64,000 nucleotides of DNA, from assembly GCF_025359345.1 (NCBI RefSeq), contig NZ_JANYGQ010000032.1, positions 124,001-188,000 of the forward strand, written 5' to 3'. Shown piece by piece: positions 1 to 8,420 of this stretch. This DNA is from Mucilaginibacter sp. (lineage in GTDB: Bacteria > Bacteroidota > Bacteroidia > Sphingobacteriales > Sphingobacteriaceae). The number at the start of each line of letters is the position of its first letter. Position 1 is the first letter of the stretch. The position numbers and the translations under genes are program-made. The notes below the pieces were generated by a model. That model saw only the letters and a program-made list of their open reading frames with translations, did not search any database and was not told the DNA's origin.

Positions 1-806
1 AATTGCTGCAACTGCGCGTGCAATTCATCAAAATAGGTGATTTTAACAGCGTTGATAGCCAATATGCTATCGCCCTTAACTATGCCCGCTTTTGCGGCGC
101 CTGTTTTTGGGGAAACTGAATCGACGGAAAATTTAAATCGCGGGTCCCTGCTTATAAAATCTTCTATAGTGGAGTTAACGTCGCCAAGGTCATTGATTAA
201 ATTGCCGGGCACTTTAACATGAAGTGTTTGCCCGTTTCGTAGCACTGTTAAATCGGTATTGCCTAATATTACTTTTGTGCTGGTAAGCTCTTCAAAACGT
301 ATAACCTTTTGACCGTTTATTGCGGTAATGTTATCACCAGGCTGCAAACCTATTTTCATGCCTAGTTTGCCAGGAAGAATACCGTATTTAAGTGCAGCGT
401 TTGGTGTATAGGTTTCGCCGTATTTAATGGTTAAAATCCAAAATATAAATATGCCTAATACAATATTTACAAATATACCGCCAAGCATTACAATAAGGCG
501 CTGCCAGGCTGGTTTCGAGCGGAACTCCCATGGCTGCGGCGGGCCGGCCAGTTGCTCGGTATCCATCGATTCGTCAATCATCCCGGCAATTTTTACATAG
601 CCGCCCAGTGGCAGCCAGCCTATGCCATACTCAACACCTTTGTAGTTAAATTTAAAAAGACTAAAGCCCCAGGCATCAAAAAACAGGTAGAACTTATCTA
701 CCTTAATGCCGAAGGCCCTGGCGGCCAGGAAATGGCCAAGTTCGTGCAGAATTACTAAAATAGAAAGGCCCAGTATAAGCTGGCCCACCATAATCACTAT
801 ACTCAT
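1..806 (-). CDS. rseP: RseP-type site-2 protease (M50), C-terminus cut by window edge
   Basis: Reading from the ATG at 806, the frame stays open to the window edge, so about 268 N-terminal residues are visible. The zinc-binding HELGH motif lies near residue 20 inside the first membrane segment, followed by the typical GWLPLGGYVKIAGM stretch and a further membrane segment. PDZ-like sequence follows, with QPGDNITAINGQ near residue 160 and a second similar stretch (KAGIVKGDSILAINAVK) close to the edge. The family cleaves transmembrane substrates such as anti-sigma factors within the inner membrane. It starts 12 bases after dxr on the same strand, an arrangement common in Bacteroidota. The missing part should hold the LDG-type second active-site motif. 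Confidence 0.93.
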   Translation of the reverse strand, partial: MSIVIMVGQLILGLSILVILHELGHFLAARAFGIKVDKFYLFFDAWGFSLFKFNYKGVEYGIGWLPLGGYVKIAGMIDESMDTEQLAGPPQPWEFRSKPAWQRLIVMLGGIFVNIVLGIFIFWILTIKYGETYTPNAALKYGILPGKLGMKIGLQPGDNITAINGQKVIRFEELTSTKVILGNTDLTVLRNGQTLHVKVPGNLINDLGDVNSTIEDFISRDPRFKFSVDSVSPKTGAAKAGIVKGDSILAINAVKITYFDELHAQLQQ

Positions 807-818
807 TTATATATTATA

Positions 819-2003
819 TTAAAATTGTAATGCTTTTAACGGCATTTGATGTATTAAATTTTGCGCAAAGATGCGTGTTTCTTTATCAGTATTCAAATAG
901 TCGTCCAAAACAGGACTCTTAATAAATGCAATATGTTGCATGCATTGTTCAATAACGCCGCTCATAGCTAAAAAGCCTATACTTTTGCTTAAAAAACCGG
1001 CCACTGCAATTTCATTTGCAGCGTTAATTATACAAGGCATATTGCCGCCTTGTTTTAATGCCTGGAACGCCAAAGCTAAATTACGGAAGGTAACCATGTC
1101 TGGTTTTTCGAACGTAAGGTTAGGGTAGTTGGTAAAATCGAACCGTTTGAAATCGTTTTTTACCCGGCCGGGGTAGGTAAGGGCATATTGTATGGGCAAC
1201 TTCATATCCGGCAAACCCATTTGCGCTTTTATGGAGCCATCCTGGAACTGCACCATTGAGTGAATGACTGATTGCGGGTGTACGACGACATCAATCTGTT
1301 CGGCCTCCAAGTCAAAAAGCCATTTAGCCTCTATAACTTCCAGCCCTTTGTTCATTAATGAGGCCGAGTCGATAGTGATTTTGGCACCCATAACCCAGTT
1401 TGGGTGCTTAAGCGCATCCTCGCGGGTAACATTCTCTAAAAAAGCTAACGATTTATTCCTGAACGGACCGCCTGAAGCTGTTAGTATTATCTTTTCTATC
1501 CTGTTGTTTTCTTCACCGGCAAGGCATTGAAAAATTGCTGAGTGCTCCGAATCGACGGGTAAGATTTTAACTTTATGCTTCTTTGCGAGGGAGGTTATTA
1601 ATTCGCCGGCAACCACCAATGTTTCTTTATTTGCTAACGCGATGTCTTTGCCAGCTTTAATGGCTGCTATCGTCGGCTCGAGCCCGGCAAAGCCAACCAT
1701 GGCTGTTAGCACAATGTCTATTTTTTTGTGGGTAACAGTCTCAACAATAGCTTCAGCGCCGGCTAGTACCTTAACATCAGTTTTGGCAAGTGCATCCTTT
1801 ATGTATTGATATTTACTTTTATCGCAAATAACTACGTACTGCGGGTCGAATTGCAAGGCCTGGGCGATAAGTAAATCAGCGTTGCTTTGGGCCGTCAAGA
1901 GATAGGCCTGGAAAAGTTCAGGGTTATTGCCGATAACCTCGAGAGACTGTGTCCCAATACTGCCCGTGGAGCCTAATATCGCTATGTTTTTTTTGTTACT
2001 CAA
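819..2003 (-). CDS. dxr: 1-deoxy-D-xylulose 5-phosphate reductoisomerase
   Basis: At 394 residues this is full length for DXR (IspC), which converts 1-deoxy-D-xylulose 5-phosphate to 2-C-methyl-D-erythritol 4-phosphate with NADPH, the committed step of the MEP isoprenoid pathway. Visible motifs are the N-terminal nucleotide-binding sequence AILGSTGSIGTQSLEV, the ALANKETLVVAG stretch, the metal-binding PVDSEHSAIFQ and the flexible-loop region LTASGGPFR. MNKGLEVIEAKWLF and HPQSVIHSMVQFQDGS are also typical. The gene lies between the GH3-family gene (2-base gap) and rseP (12-base gap), so all three are probably cotranscribed. The enzyme is cytoplasmic. Confidence 0.97.
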   Translation of the reverse strand: MSNKKNIAILGSTGSIGTQSLEVIGNNPELFQAYLLTAQSNADLLIAQALQFDPQYVVICDKSKYQYIKDALAKTDVKVLAGAEAIVETVTHKKIDIVLTAMVGFAGLEPTIAAIKAGKDIALANKETLVVAGELITSLAKKHKVKILPVDSEHSAIFQCLAGEENNRIEKIILTASGGPFRNKSLAFLENVTREDALKHPNWVMGAKITIDSASLMNKGLEVIEAKWLFDLEAEQIDVVVHPQSVIHSMVQFQDGSIKAQMGLPDMKLPIQYALTYPGRVKNDFKRFDFTNYPNLTFEKPDMVTFRNLALAFQALKQGGNMPCIINAANEIAVAGFLSKSIGFLAMSGVIEQCMQHIAFIKSPVLDDYLNTDKETRIFAQNLIHQMPLKALQF

Positions 2004-2005
2004 TC

Positions 2006-3508
2006 CTATAAATTTATGTAATCGCGCAGCTCATCCGCAATCTTCCTGTCATTCGAAAGTCGCGGCACTTTATTCTGTCCTCCCAGTTTCCCCTGGCTGC
2101 GCATATAGTTTATAAAGGTATCTTTTTTTACGCTTTGGATTACCAGGGGGCGCAAAATGTTACCGGTAATCAGGTCGAAATAGTAAATATTTTTTTTCTG
2201 TAAGGCTTTATCAACTTCAATAGCAAATGCTGCCATATCGGCCGGGGCCTTGCCAAACTCTATAAACCATTCGTGGTAAGGTAGTTGGCCTTCAGGTGGG
2301 TTCACCTGGGGCGCCACGGTAAACTCTATTACGTCAACACCTTGTTGGTTTGCAACGCTCAGCAATGCCTGCTCCACTTCTTCGCCTATAACATGCTCGC
2401 CAAAGGCAGAAATGTAGTGTTTAATGCGGCCGGTAACCACAATTTTGTAAGGGTTTTTGGAAACGAACTTAATCGTATCGCCCAAACTATAGCCCCATAA
2501 ACCGGCACTGGTGTTGAGTATTAGGGCATAGTTTCTGTCAAGTTCAACGTCTGCAAGGCTTATGCGGGTTGGGTTTTCGTTAAAGTATTCGTCAGTCGGG
2601 ATAAACTCATAAAATATACCGGAATCGACCATCAGCAACAACCCTTTTTCTTTTTGCGAATCCTGGAAAGCTATAAATCCCTCGGAGGCAGGGTAGGTCT
2701 CGATCGAGTCTATTTTAAACCCAATGCTTTCCTCCATGCGTGCGCGGTAAGGTTCGTAATTAACGCCGCCGTGCACAAACAATTTAAAATTTGGGAAAAT
2801 ATCCTTTATTTTTTTACCGCCTGATACAGCCGACAGCCTGTCGAAATACATCTGGCACCATGGTGGTATACCGGATATCAGGCGCATATCCTGATTTTTT
2901 GTTTCTTCAACAATGGCATCAACCTTTTGCTCCCAGTCGTCTATGCAGTTGGTATCATAGCTGGGCATCCTGTTTTTTTGCAGGTAGCCGGGTACGTGGT
3001 GCGCCACTATGCCCGAAAGCCTGCCGGTTGGTATGCCGGCCTTCACGTCGAGCACCGGGCTGCCTTGCAGAAATATTAGTTTCCCGTCTACAAAATCGGC
3101 ATTGCCGGTTTCATGAATATAGCATAACAGCGCATTACGGGCGGCTTTTATATGCTCGGGCATGCTTTCTTTCGAGATAGGGATATATTTTACGCCCGAT
3201 GTAGTGCCCGATGTTTTCGAAAGATAAGCCGGTTTGCCGGGCCACAATACATTTTCCTCGCCTTTGGTTACCCTATCAATGTATGGGCGAAGCTGTTCAT
3301 AATCCCTGATCGGTACGTTTTTTTTAAAATCGGCGTAGCTGCTGATTTGGCTAAAATCATGATCTGCACCAAAAGCGGTGCTTTGGGCTGTGGCAATAAG
3401 ATGTTGAAAAGTTTTTTGCTGCAGGGCTACCGCATTTTTGCGAAGTTTATTTAACCGGCTGTTTACTATAGCGGCAAAAGGTTTGCTTAGTGCTGCCTTT
3501 ATTCCCAT
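2006..3508 (-). CDS. GH3 auxin-responsive promoter family protein
   Basis: This 500-residue protein has the layout of the GH3 acyl-adenylate superfamily. Plant members join amino acids to acyl acids through an adenylate; the substrates of bacterial members are mostly unknown. The nucleotide-binding motif LSKTSGTTSGVKYIPIS lies near residue 95, with YPASEGFIAFQ near 270 and the LNTSAGLWGYSLGDTIKF hinge motif near 330. No signal peptide or membrane segment is seen. It is sandwiched between a membrane-protein gene (3-base gap) and dxr (2-base gap). That packing suggests coexpression with isoprenoid and envelope functions, but gives no substrate. Confidence 0.88.
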   Translation of the reverse strand: MGIKAALSKPFAAIVNSRLNKLRKNAVALQQKTFQHLIATAQSTAFGADHDFSQISSYADFKKNVPIRDYEQLRPYIDRVTKGEENVLWPGKPAYLSKTSGTTSGVKYIPISKESMPEHIKAARNALLCYIHETGNADFVDGKLIFLQGSPVLDVKAGIPTGRLSGIVAHHVPGYLQKNRMPSYDTNCIDDWEQKVDAIVEETKNQDMRLISGIPPWCQMYFDRLSAVSGGKKIKDIFPNFKLFVHGGVNYEPYRARMEESIGFKIDSIETYPASEGFIAFQDSQKEKGLLLMVDSGIFYEFIPTDEYFNENPTRISLADVELDRNYALILNTSAGLWGYSLGDTIKFVSKNPYKIVVTGRIKHYISAFGEHVIGEEVEQALLSVANQQGVDVIEFTVAPQVNPPEGQLPYHEWFIEFGKAPADMAAFAIEVDKALQKKNIYYFDLITGNILRPLVIQSVKKDTFINYMRSQGKLGGQNKVPRLSNDRKIADELRDYINL

Positions 3509-3511
3509 AAA

Positions 3512-4288
3512 TTAAACGGTTTCGGTAATGTCGTCATCTACATCCAGGTGGCTGTAAACTAGTTTGCGGTAAGCAACCATAATGATCACCTGTACAAAAG
3601 GAAAAGTGAGCAGGAACCAGCAATAAAAAGCTAGTTTAAAAATATAGCCCTCGCCATCCTGGTCCAAATGGAAAATATTAATCAGTACAATTACCGGAAT
3701 TAATACCAGGATCATTACAGCGATTATAATTGCAAAAATACCAAGGGTTTTGAAGAAGTTATCTTTTGTTATTTCAAAGCTTTGTCTTAAGGATTCAAAA
3801 GGCTTTGAATCATCATCAATAATAAAACATACACAAAATATTGAACGCAATAACAGGTATAAGATGATGATTAACTCTAAAAGTTTAAAAAGCACCGATG
3901 CCCCAAAACTTCTTTCGACTAATAAATTCACGAACACAAACAATGCTATTAAAACACCATACAACAGGGCAATAAGCACGAAATTGAGTGTCATTTTTAA
4001 AGAAGGCAAAATATCCCGGAATGAGAACTCATAAAATTCTCTATCCATCAACGTTAAGATCAATTTGTAGAAGCTTAAAGCCAAATAAGCTTGTACTATC
4101 ATCTGTAGCAGCACCACAATTAATTGGCTAATTCTGTTGTCGTCGACAAAAATAAAGTTGTTAAAAAAGTCGACCACCTCATAAACAAACAGGGAAATTA
4201 TAGAATAGACAATCAGCGTGGTAAAATTCCTTTTGAGAATACGCCAGGCTGTAGCTATTGTTTCCGTTATAGAAAATGGATGGTACAT
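3512..4288 (-). CDS. polytopic membrane protein of unknown function
   Basis: The 258 residues contain about six hydrophobic membrane segments (roughly residues 20-45, 60-80, 100-125, 135-155, 185-210 and 225-245). Between segments four and five is a conserved-looking soluble stretch (DDDSKPFESLRQSFEITKDNF). This layout resembles the DUF975/YciC-type integral membrane families, in which a SLKRSF-like motif marks the cytoplasmic loop; that assignment is an inference. It ends 3 bases before the GH3 gene and starts 8 bases after the stop of the upstream glycosyltransferase, so it belongs to the same minus-strand operon. No catalytic motif is visible. Confidence 0.7.
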   Translation of the reverse strand: MYHPFSITETIATAWRILKRNFTTLIVYSIISLFVYEVVDFFNNFIFVDDNRISQLIVVLLQMIVQAYLALSFYKLILTLMDREFYEFSFRDILPSLKMTLNFVLIALLYGVLIALFVFVNLLVERSFGASVLFKLLELIIILYLLLRSIFCVCFIIDDDSKPFESLRQSFEITKDNFFKTLGIFAIIIAVMILVLIPVIVLINIFHLDQDGEGYIFKLAFYCWFLLTFPFVQVIIMVAYRKLVYSHLDVDDDITETV

Positions 4289-4296
4289 ATATTATA

Positions 4297-5265
4297 TTAG
4301 GACAACTTAAATATTACCCGCTTTATAAAATCCTGCATAAAACCTAAGCCATATGCAGTTAATTGTATAAAAGATGCTATCAGGCTCAAAAATGCAATTT
4401 TTACCGACTTATTTTTCACCAACGAATGAAAAAATATCAACAAAATAATAAGCGCAAGTATAAAGTTACACAACAGCGCTATTGGCCAGCCAAACACATT
4501 GGCTACGGCTGTAAACATTAGGGATAACGTAAATATAGCAGGAAAAAAGTGAACAGCCTTTAGCTCTGTAGGGAAAAACTTATAAACATTTATACGGGCC
4601 CGACCGAAAAAATGTATCTGTTTATAAAACTGTAAAAAATTAGTGCGTCGCTTGTGGTAGACCTTAGCCTCGGGTATTAATCCTATTTTAAAGCCCATGG
4701 AATGTATACGGATACTATACTCGATATCCTCGCCCGAACGGGTGATAATAAAACCGTCGGCCTTTTCCCAAACCCCGCGTGAAATGCCCATATTAAAGCT
4801 GCGCGGATGAAATTGGCCGATACCTTTTTTATTGCCCCGGATGCCTCCTGTAGTAAATGGCGACGTCATGGAGTAACTGATAGCCTTTTGCACCGGTGTA
4901 AATGACGGGTGCGCAGCATCCGGACCGCCGTAGGCGTCAAGCCAGTTTTCGTTAAGCGAATTGTTAACAATTTCCAGGTAATCTTCGGGTATCAGGCAGT
5001 CTGAATCGAAAATAACAAAGTAGTCGCCTTTGGCGCGTTCAAAGCCGTAGTTGCGGGTAAAGCCCTGGCCTTCGTTTTGTTTTACAAAATATTTAACGTC
5101 GAGTTTGCCTGCAAAGCTTTTTACTATATCAGCAGCATCATCTTTTGAACCATCCTCAATCACCAAAACCTCAAACTGCTTGTAAGTTTGCAGCACAAGG
5201 GTTTCCAGCAGTTCTTTTATCTCCTGCGGGCGATTGTATAAAGGTATGATGATGGAGAAAAACAT
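4297..5265 (-). CDS. family 2 glycosyltransferase with C-terminal membrane segments
   Basis: The 322-residue protein opens with the GT2 signature SIIIPLYNRPQEIKELLETL and the VIEDGSKDD nucleotide-binding acidic motif. The metal-binding FDSDC motif (DxD equivalent) lies near residue 90 and RSGEDIEYSIRI near residue 180. Two hydrophobic segments near residues 240-285 anchor it in the membrane. GT2 enzymes move a sugar from a nucleotide donor onto a lipid or polysaccharide acceptor; the substrates cannot be read from the sequence. It lies 117 bases downstream of a second GT2 gene, with a palindromic word repeat between them. Confidence 0.88.
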   Translation of the reverse strand: MFFSIIIPLYNRPQEIKELLETLVLQTYKQFEVLVIEDGSKDDAADIVKSFAGKLDVKYFVKQNEGQGFTRNYGFERAKGDYFVIFDSDCLIPEDYLEIVNNSLNENWLDAYGGPDAAHPSFTPVQKAISYSMTSPFTTGGIRGNKKGIGQFHPRSFNMGISRGVWEKADGFIITRSGEDIEYSIRIHSMGFKIGLIPEAKVYHKRRTNFLQFYKQIHFFGRARINVYKFFPTELKAVHFFPAIFTLSLMFTAVANVFGWPIALLCNFILALIILLIFFHSLVKNKSVKIAFLSLIASFIQLTAYGLGFMQDFIKRVIFKLS

Positions 5266-5269
5266 TTTA

Positions 5270-5392
5270 CGATTTGACGATTTTGTGATTTGAAGATTTG
5301 AAAATTATTTGGTTGGCTAAATTTCGAACTTGCATCGGCGTCATCAATCATTTTCAAACTGACACATTTTCAAATTATCAAATCAAATAACT
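5270..5392. repeat. word-repeat palindrome, GATTTGAA type
   Basis: The whole space between two glycosyltransferase genes is built from variants of gatttga on the left (about 5270-5305) and their reverse complements on the right (about 5351-5390). The longest perfect pair is ATTTGAAAAT at 5296-5305 against 5366-5375. The right arm contains the TGA stop of the upstream gene (5383-5385). There is no T-run of the size expected of a terminator, and both flanking genes run in the same direction. Confidence 0.55.
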
Positions 5393-6333
5393 TCCTCCAC
5401 CTGGTATTTGTTGCGCTCGTGGGCGCTGCGTGCTACCAGTTCGGCTACAAAGCCGGTTAAAAACAATTGTGAGCCTAATATTACAGCTACAAGGGCTATG
5501 TAGAACAGGGGCTGGGTGGTAACATCCCTGTAGTGTACCCCTTTGGCAATAGCGCGCAATTTATCAACAATCATCCAAATGGTAATTATAGTTCCAGCCA
5601 AAAAGCTTATCGTGCCCAGGGCGCCAAAAAAGTGCATCGGGCGCTTGCCAAATTTGCCCACAAAAAATATCGACATCAAATCGAGCAGGCCGTTTATAAA
5701 GCGGTTAAGGCCAAATTTTGTTTTACCGTATTTGCGGGGGCGATGTTCAACCACCTGCTCACCAATTTTTGTGAAGCCGGCCCATTTTGCAATTACAGGT
5801 ATGTAACGGTGCATTTCGCCGTATACCTCTATATTTTTAACCACTGCGCTGCGGTAAGCTTTCAACCCGCAGTTAAAGTCGTGCAGGTTATCGATGCCCG
5901 ACATGCGGCGCGTTGCTGCATTAAATAATTTCGTTGGGATGGTTTTGCTAAGCGGATCGTGTCGTTTGGCTTTCCAGCCAGATACCAGGTCGTATTTTTC
6001 TTCGGTAATGCGGCGGTAAAGCTCAGGTATTTCGTCGGGGCTGTCCTGCAGATCGGCATCCATGGTAATTACCACATTACCTTTGGTTGCTTCAAAGCCG
6101 GTATTTAATGCCGCCGATTTGCCGTAATTGCGCCTGAATTTTATACCCTTGATAAAAGGGTTCCCGGCATTTAGCTTGCGTATCATTTCCCACGAGCCGT
6201 CTTTGCTGCCATCGTCAACAAGTATAACTTCGTAAGTAAACCGGTTCTCATCCATTACACGGCTTATCCATGAGGTAAGCTCGGGCAATGATTCTATTTC
6301 GTCGTAAAGTGGTACTACTACTGATATATCCAT
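5383..6333 (-). CDS. family 2 glycosyltransferase, DPM1/GtrB-like
   Basis: At 316 residues this matches polyprenyl-phosphate glycosyltransferases such as DPM1, GtrB and ArnC. It starts SVVVPLYDEIESLPEL, has VDDGSKDGSW near residue 40 and the metal-binding MDADLQDSPDE motif near residue 92. An amphipathic region is followed by two C-terminal membrane segments (about residues 232-258 and 275-300). The family transfers a sugar to undecaprenyl phosphate at the cytoplasmic face. It is the first gene of the minus-strand run that continues through dxr and rseP, and its stop codon lies inside a palindromic repeat. Confidence 0.9.
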   Translation of the reverse strand: MDISVVVPLYDEIESLPELTSWISRVMDENRFTYEVILVDDGSKDGSWEMIRKLNAGNPFIKGIKFRRNYGKSAALNTGFEATKGNVVITMDADLQDSPDEIPELYRRITEEKYDLVSGWKAKRHDPLSKTIPTKLFNAATRRMSGIDNLHDFNCGLKAYRSAVVKNIEVYGEMHRYIPVIAKWAGFTKIGEQVVEHRPRKYGKTKFGLNRFINGLLDLMSIFFVGKFGKRPMHFFGALGTISFLAGTIITIWMIVDKLRAIAKGVHYRDVTTQPLFYIALVAVILGSQLFLTGFVAELVARSAHERNKYQVEEVI

Positions 6334-6461
6334 TTATTAGGAATGCAGCAGGCGGGGGGTATTACGCCGTTGCTGTCGTTCCGCAAAAATATAAAAAATT
6401 GGGTATATCTTTTTGGGATTGCACCGATTGTTAAAATGATTACACCGATAAATGGACTGTA

Positions 6462-6492
6462 TTGCAATTTTTACAGAATGTAACTATCTTTG
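6462..6492 (+). promoter_or_regulatory. Bacteroidota-type promoter (TTG-N20-TAtcTTTG)
   Basis: TTG at 6462-6464 and TATCTTTG at 6485-6492 are separated by 20 bases, matching the Bacteroidota housekeeping sigma consensus TTG-N19-21-TAnnTTTG exactly. Transcription would start near 6499, about 9 bases before a 29-codon ORF and about 200 bases before the TPR gene. Confidence 0.65.
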
Positions 6493-6507
6493 TAAAAAAA
6501 TAATACA

Positions 6508-6597
6508 ATGCAACGCTTTAATCTCTTCTGTGGTAAAAACCTTGTGCAGCCCATGGGCTCGCAACAGAAAGCGTGTGCCTTAAATACACCTTTCTAA
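6508..6597 (+). CDS. possible 29-residue small protein
   Basis: An ATG at 6508 opens a 29-codon frame (MQRFNLFCGK... ending NTPF) that stops at 6597. It begins about 9 bases after the start predicted from a consensus promoter (6462-6492), which is the main support. It contains two cysteines and no membrane segment. A second tiny frame (16 codons, ATG 6654) ends in TTATGA overlapping the TPR start at 6701, so the mRNA leader could carry two translated small ORFs. I recognise no family; it may instead be an untranslated leader. Confidence 0.3.
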   Translation: MQRFNLFCGKNLVQPMGSQQKACALNTPF

Positions 6598-6700
6598 CGG
6601 CCGGGCTTACATCAACCTTCCGAAATACTACAATTATTAATTTTTATTTTACTATGACGGCTTACTTTATTGATGGCCGCACTATACTGTTTAAGATTTT

Positions 6701-7222
6701 ATGAACACCTATTATACTATAGACGAGAAATATTTACAAGCCGTAGATAAATTAAGCTATGGACGAACGCCGAAAGCCTTGCAATTATTTAACGAAATTG
6801 TAAGTAACGACCCTTTGTACGCAAAAGCCCATTACCAGCTTGGGAAAATATATTATTACGATCTGGAAGACTACCAGGCTGCGGGTTACCATTTTAAAAC
6901 CTGCATGGAGCTGGAACCCGGTTTCCCCGGTAATTATTATCATTACCTTAACCTGGCTGTTTTTTTAAATATGCAGAAACTGGTGAAAGCTATTGCTGAA
7001 AAGGCGTTGGTTGTGCCAGGCGTGGATGTCGCAGATATTTACGAGCTGGTTGGTTTATCGGCTGAGAAGAACAAAGAACTGGAAAAAGCCTTAGCGGCTT
7101 ACAATAACGCTTTTGATACGGTTACAAATAAAACCGACAAAAGAAAAATTGAGGAAAGCATTGAACGCATAAACGCCAAAATGCAGCGTATTAAAGCCTA
7201 CCAATACACTTTGGTTGAGTAA
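6701..7222 (+). CDS. tetratricopeptide-repeat protein
   Basis: The 173-residue soluble protein contains TPR-like helical pairs: residues about 12-45 (KLSYGRTPKALQLFNEIV) and 46-80 (AKAHYQLGKIYYYDLEDYQA), with a weaker pair around 105-140 (LVGLSAEKNKELEKALAAYN). TPR proteins mediate protein-protein contact; no catalytic domain or signal peptide is present. It follows the promoter at 6462-6492 and a roughly 200-base leader. A perfect 12-bp hairpin lies 28 bases after the stop. The flanks on both sides carry copies of the word TGATTACACCGAT, so the unit may lie within a repeat-bounded segment. Confidence 0.75.
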   Translation: MNTYYTIDEKYLQAVDKLSYGRTPKALQLFNEIVSNDPLYAKAHYQLGKIYYYDLEDYQAAGYHFKTCMELEPGFPGNYYHYLNLAVFLNMQKLVKAIAEKALVVPGVDVADIYELVGLSAEKNKELEKALAAYNNAFDTVTNKTDKRKIEESIERINAKMQRIKAYQYTLVE

Positions 7223-7250
7223 TTTTTATGATTTCACCCATTATTGAATG

Positions 7251-7281
7251 ATTACACCGATTGTTATTAAATCGGTGTAAT
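7251..7281. repeat. 12-bp hairpin of the ATTACACCGATT word family
   Basis: ATTACACCGATT (7251-7262) and its exact complement AATCGGTGTAAT (7270-7281) surround a 7-base loop. It could act as a terminator for the TPR gene, but there is no T-run. Related words occur at 6422-6450 and at 37329-37546, so it is better seen as a copy of a dispersed repeat. Confidence 0.6.
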
Positions 7282-7640
7282 CTCTATTTGGCCAGCCAAG
7301 CTTTTTTAACATCGACCACGGTTATCTAACTCATGATAATAGGATACCGGTTTCGAAGAATTAATGTACCAACACTGAAATTTGCAGAGGGTTATTTCAT
7401 ATTTAAATATGGTAAGATCGTATATGTTTCTATTTTTTAAGAATTAAATTCTTTGTTTATATTATTTACTAAAATTTAATTCTGTTTATGTGTTTTGGCG
7501 TAATACATTAGCCAAGTTGCTTTAAACCTTTCGTTTTTTTTACCGTCCTAACTGTATAAAATTTGAAACGATAACAACACCATTTGCAGCAGCTGAATCG
7601 AGAAAGCAAATGAGGTTTAATCAATATAAAAACAAACAAC
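7282..7640. other. 359-base gene-free AT-rich spacer
   Basis: No ORF of coding character and no RNA gene was recognised here. It must hold the promoter of the secreted-protein gene at 7641. The nearest candidate -7 element is TAAAATTTG around 7557-7566, which has one base too many between TA and TTTG, so it is not called. Confidence 0.4.
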
Positions 7641-8417
7641 ATGAAAAAGTTAGCAATATTATCAGCCATAGCATTAAGCGGTTTAATTTATAATACTGCC
7701 TCTGCACAAATAAGAATAAATTTTGGTTTACACATAAGGCCTGTTTATGCCCGTTACCACGCTCCGGTAGTTGTTGAGCAGCCTGTTTACCAGGAACCCG
7801 TTCAGGTTTATGACGATAGCAACGACGACGACTACTACTACCTACCCGAGGTAGATGCGTACTACAATGTAAATGCCGGTTGTTATTATTATAACGATGG
7901 CAACAACTGGGTTTCTGCAGCGTATTTACCAGGCGCTTATCGTAACTACGATTGGAGAAGTTCCCGCAGGTACGAAGTGCGTGAGCACCGTCCATTTGCC
8001 CGCGCCGATTTTTACAGGTCGAGGTTTAATGGCCGCCAGGTAGCCGAGTTTAGGAATTATCGTCACGATAATGATTCACGTGGAAGCTATGATCGTAACA
8101 ACGGCTACTACAATCGCGGTAATGACAACCGTGGGGGTGGCTACAACAGACCGGAACGAAACCGCGACAATGATAACCATTATGGAAACAGGGGCCAGGG
8201 AGGTTACAGCCAACCATCATACCCAGGTCGTAATCAAAATAATGAGAACCGTGGACAGGGTGGTTATGGCCAGCCTAACCAAAACAATGGTGGACACGAC
8301 AACGGACAGGGGCATTCAGCCCGACCAAGTCAGAACAATGGCGACGGCCGCGGCAGAGGTGGAAACGAGCACTTTGCACAAAACATGGGCATGGCGCACA
8401 GAATGGGTCGCAACTAA
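7641..8417 (+). CDS. secreted Gly/Asn/Arg-rich protein of unknown function
   Basis: The 258 residues start with a clear signal peptide (MKKLAILSAIALSGL, cleavage likely after TASAQ). A region rich in Tyr and Asp follows (DDSNDDDYYYLPEVDAYYNV, about residues 57-80), with a YYYNDGNNWVSAAYLPG segment like that of Bacteroidota envelope proteins. From about residue 130 on, the sequence is low complexity: NRG, GGY, RPERN and QNN repeats with high Arg and Asn. Such tails are probably disordered and highly charged. I cannot assign a function. It is preceded by a 359-base spacer and followed by a terminator at 8467-8504. Confidence 0.75.
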   Translation: MKKLAILSAIALSGLIYNTASAQIRINFGLHIRPVYARYHAPVVVEQPVYQEPVQVYDDSNDDDYYYLPEVDAYYNVNAGCYYYNDGNNWVSAAYLPGAYRNYDWRSSRRYEVREHRPFARADFYRSRFNGRQVAEFRNYRHDNDSRGSYDRNNGYYNRGNDNRGGGYNRPERNRDNDNHYGNRGQGGYSQPSYPGRNQNNENRGQGGYGQPNQNNGGHDNGQGHSARPSQNNGDGRGRGGNEHFAQNMGMAHRMGRN

Positions 8418-8420
8418 ACA

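Noticed and set aside
7621..7995. Antisense frame opposite the secreted-protein gene
   Set aside because: It has low-complexity His/Arg-rich composition and is explained by the codon use of the gene on the other strand.
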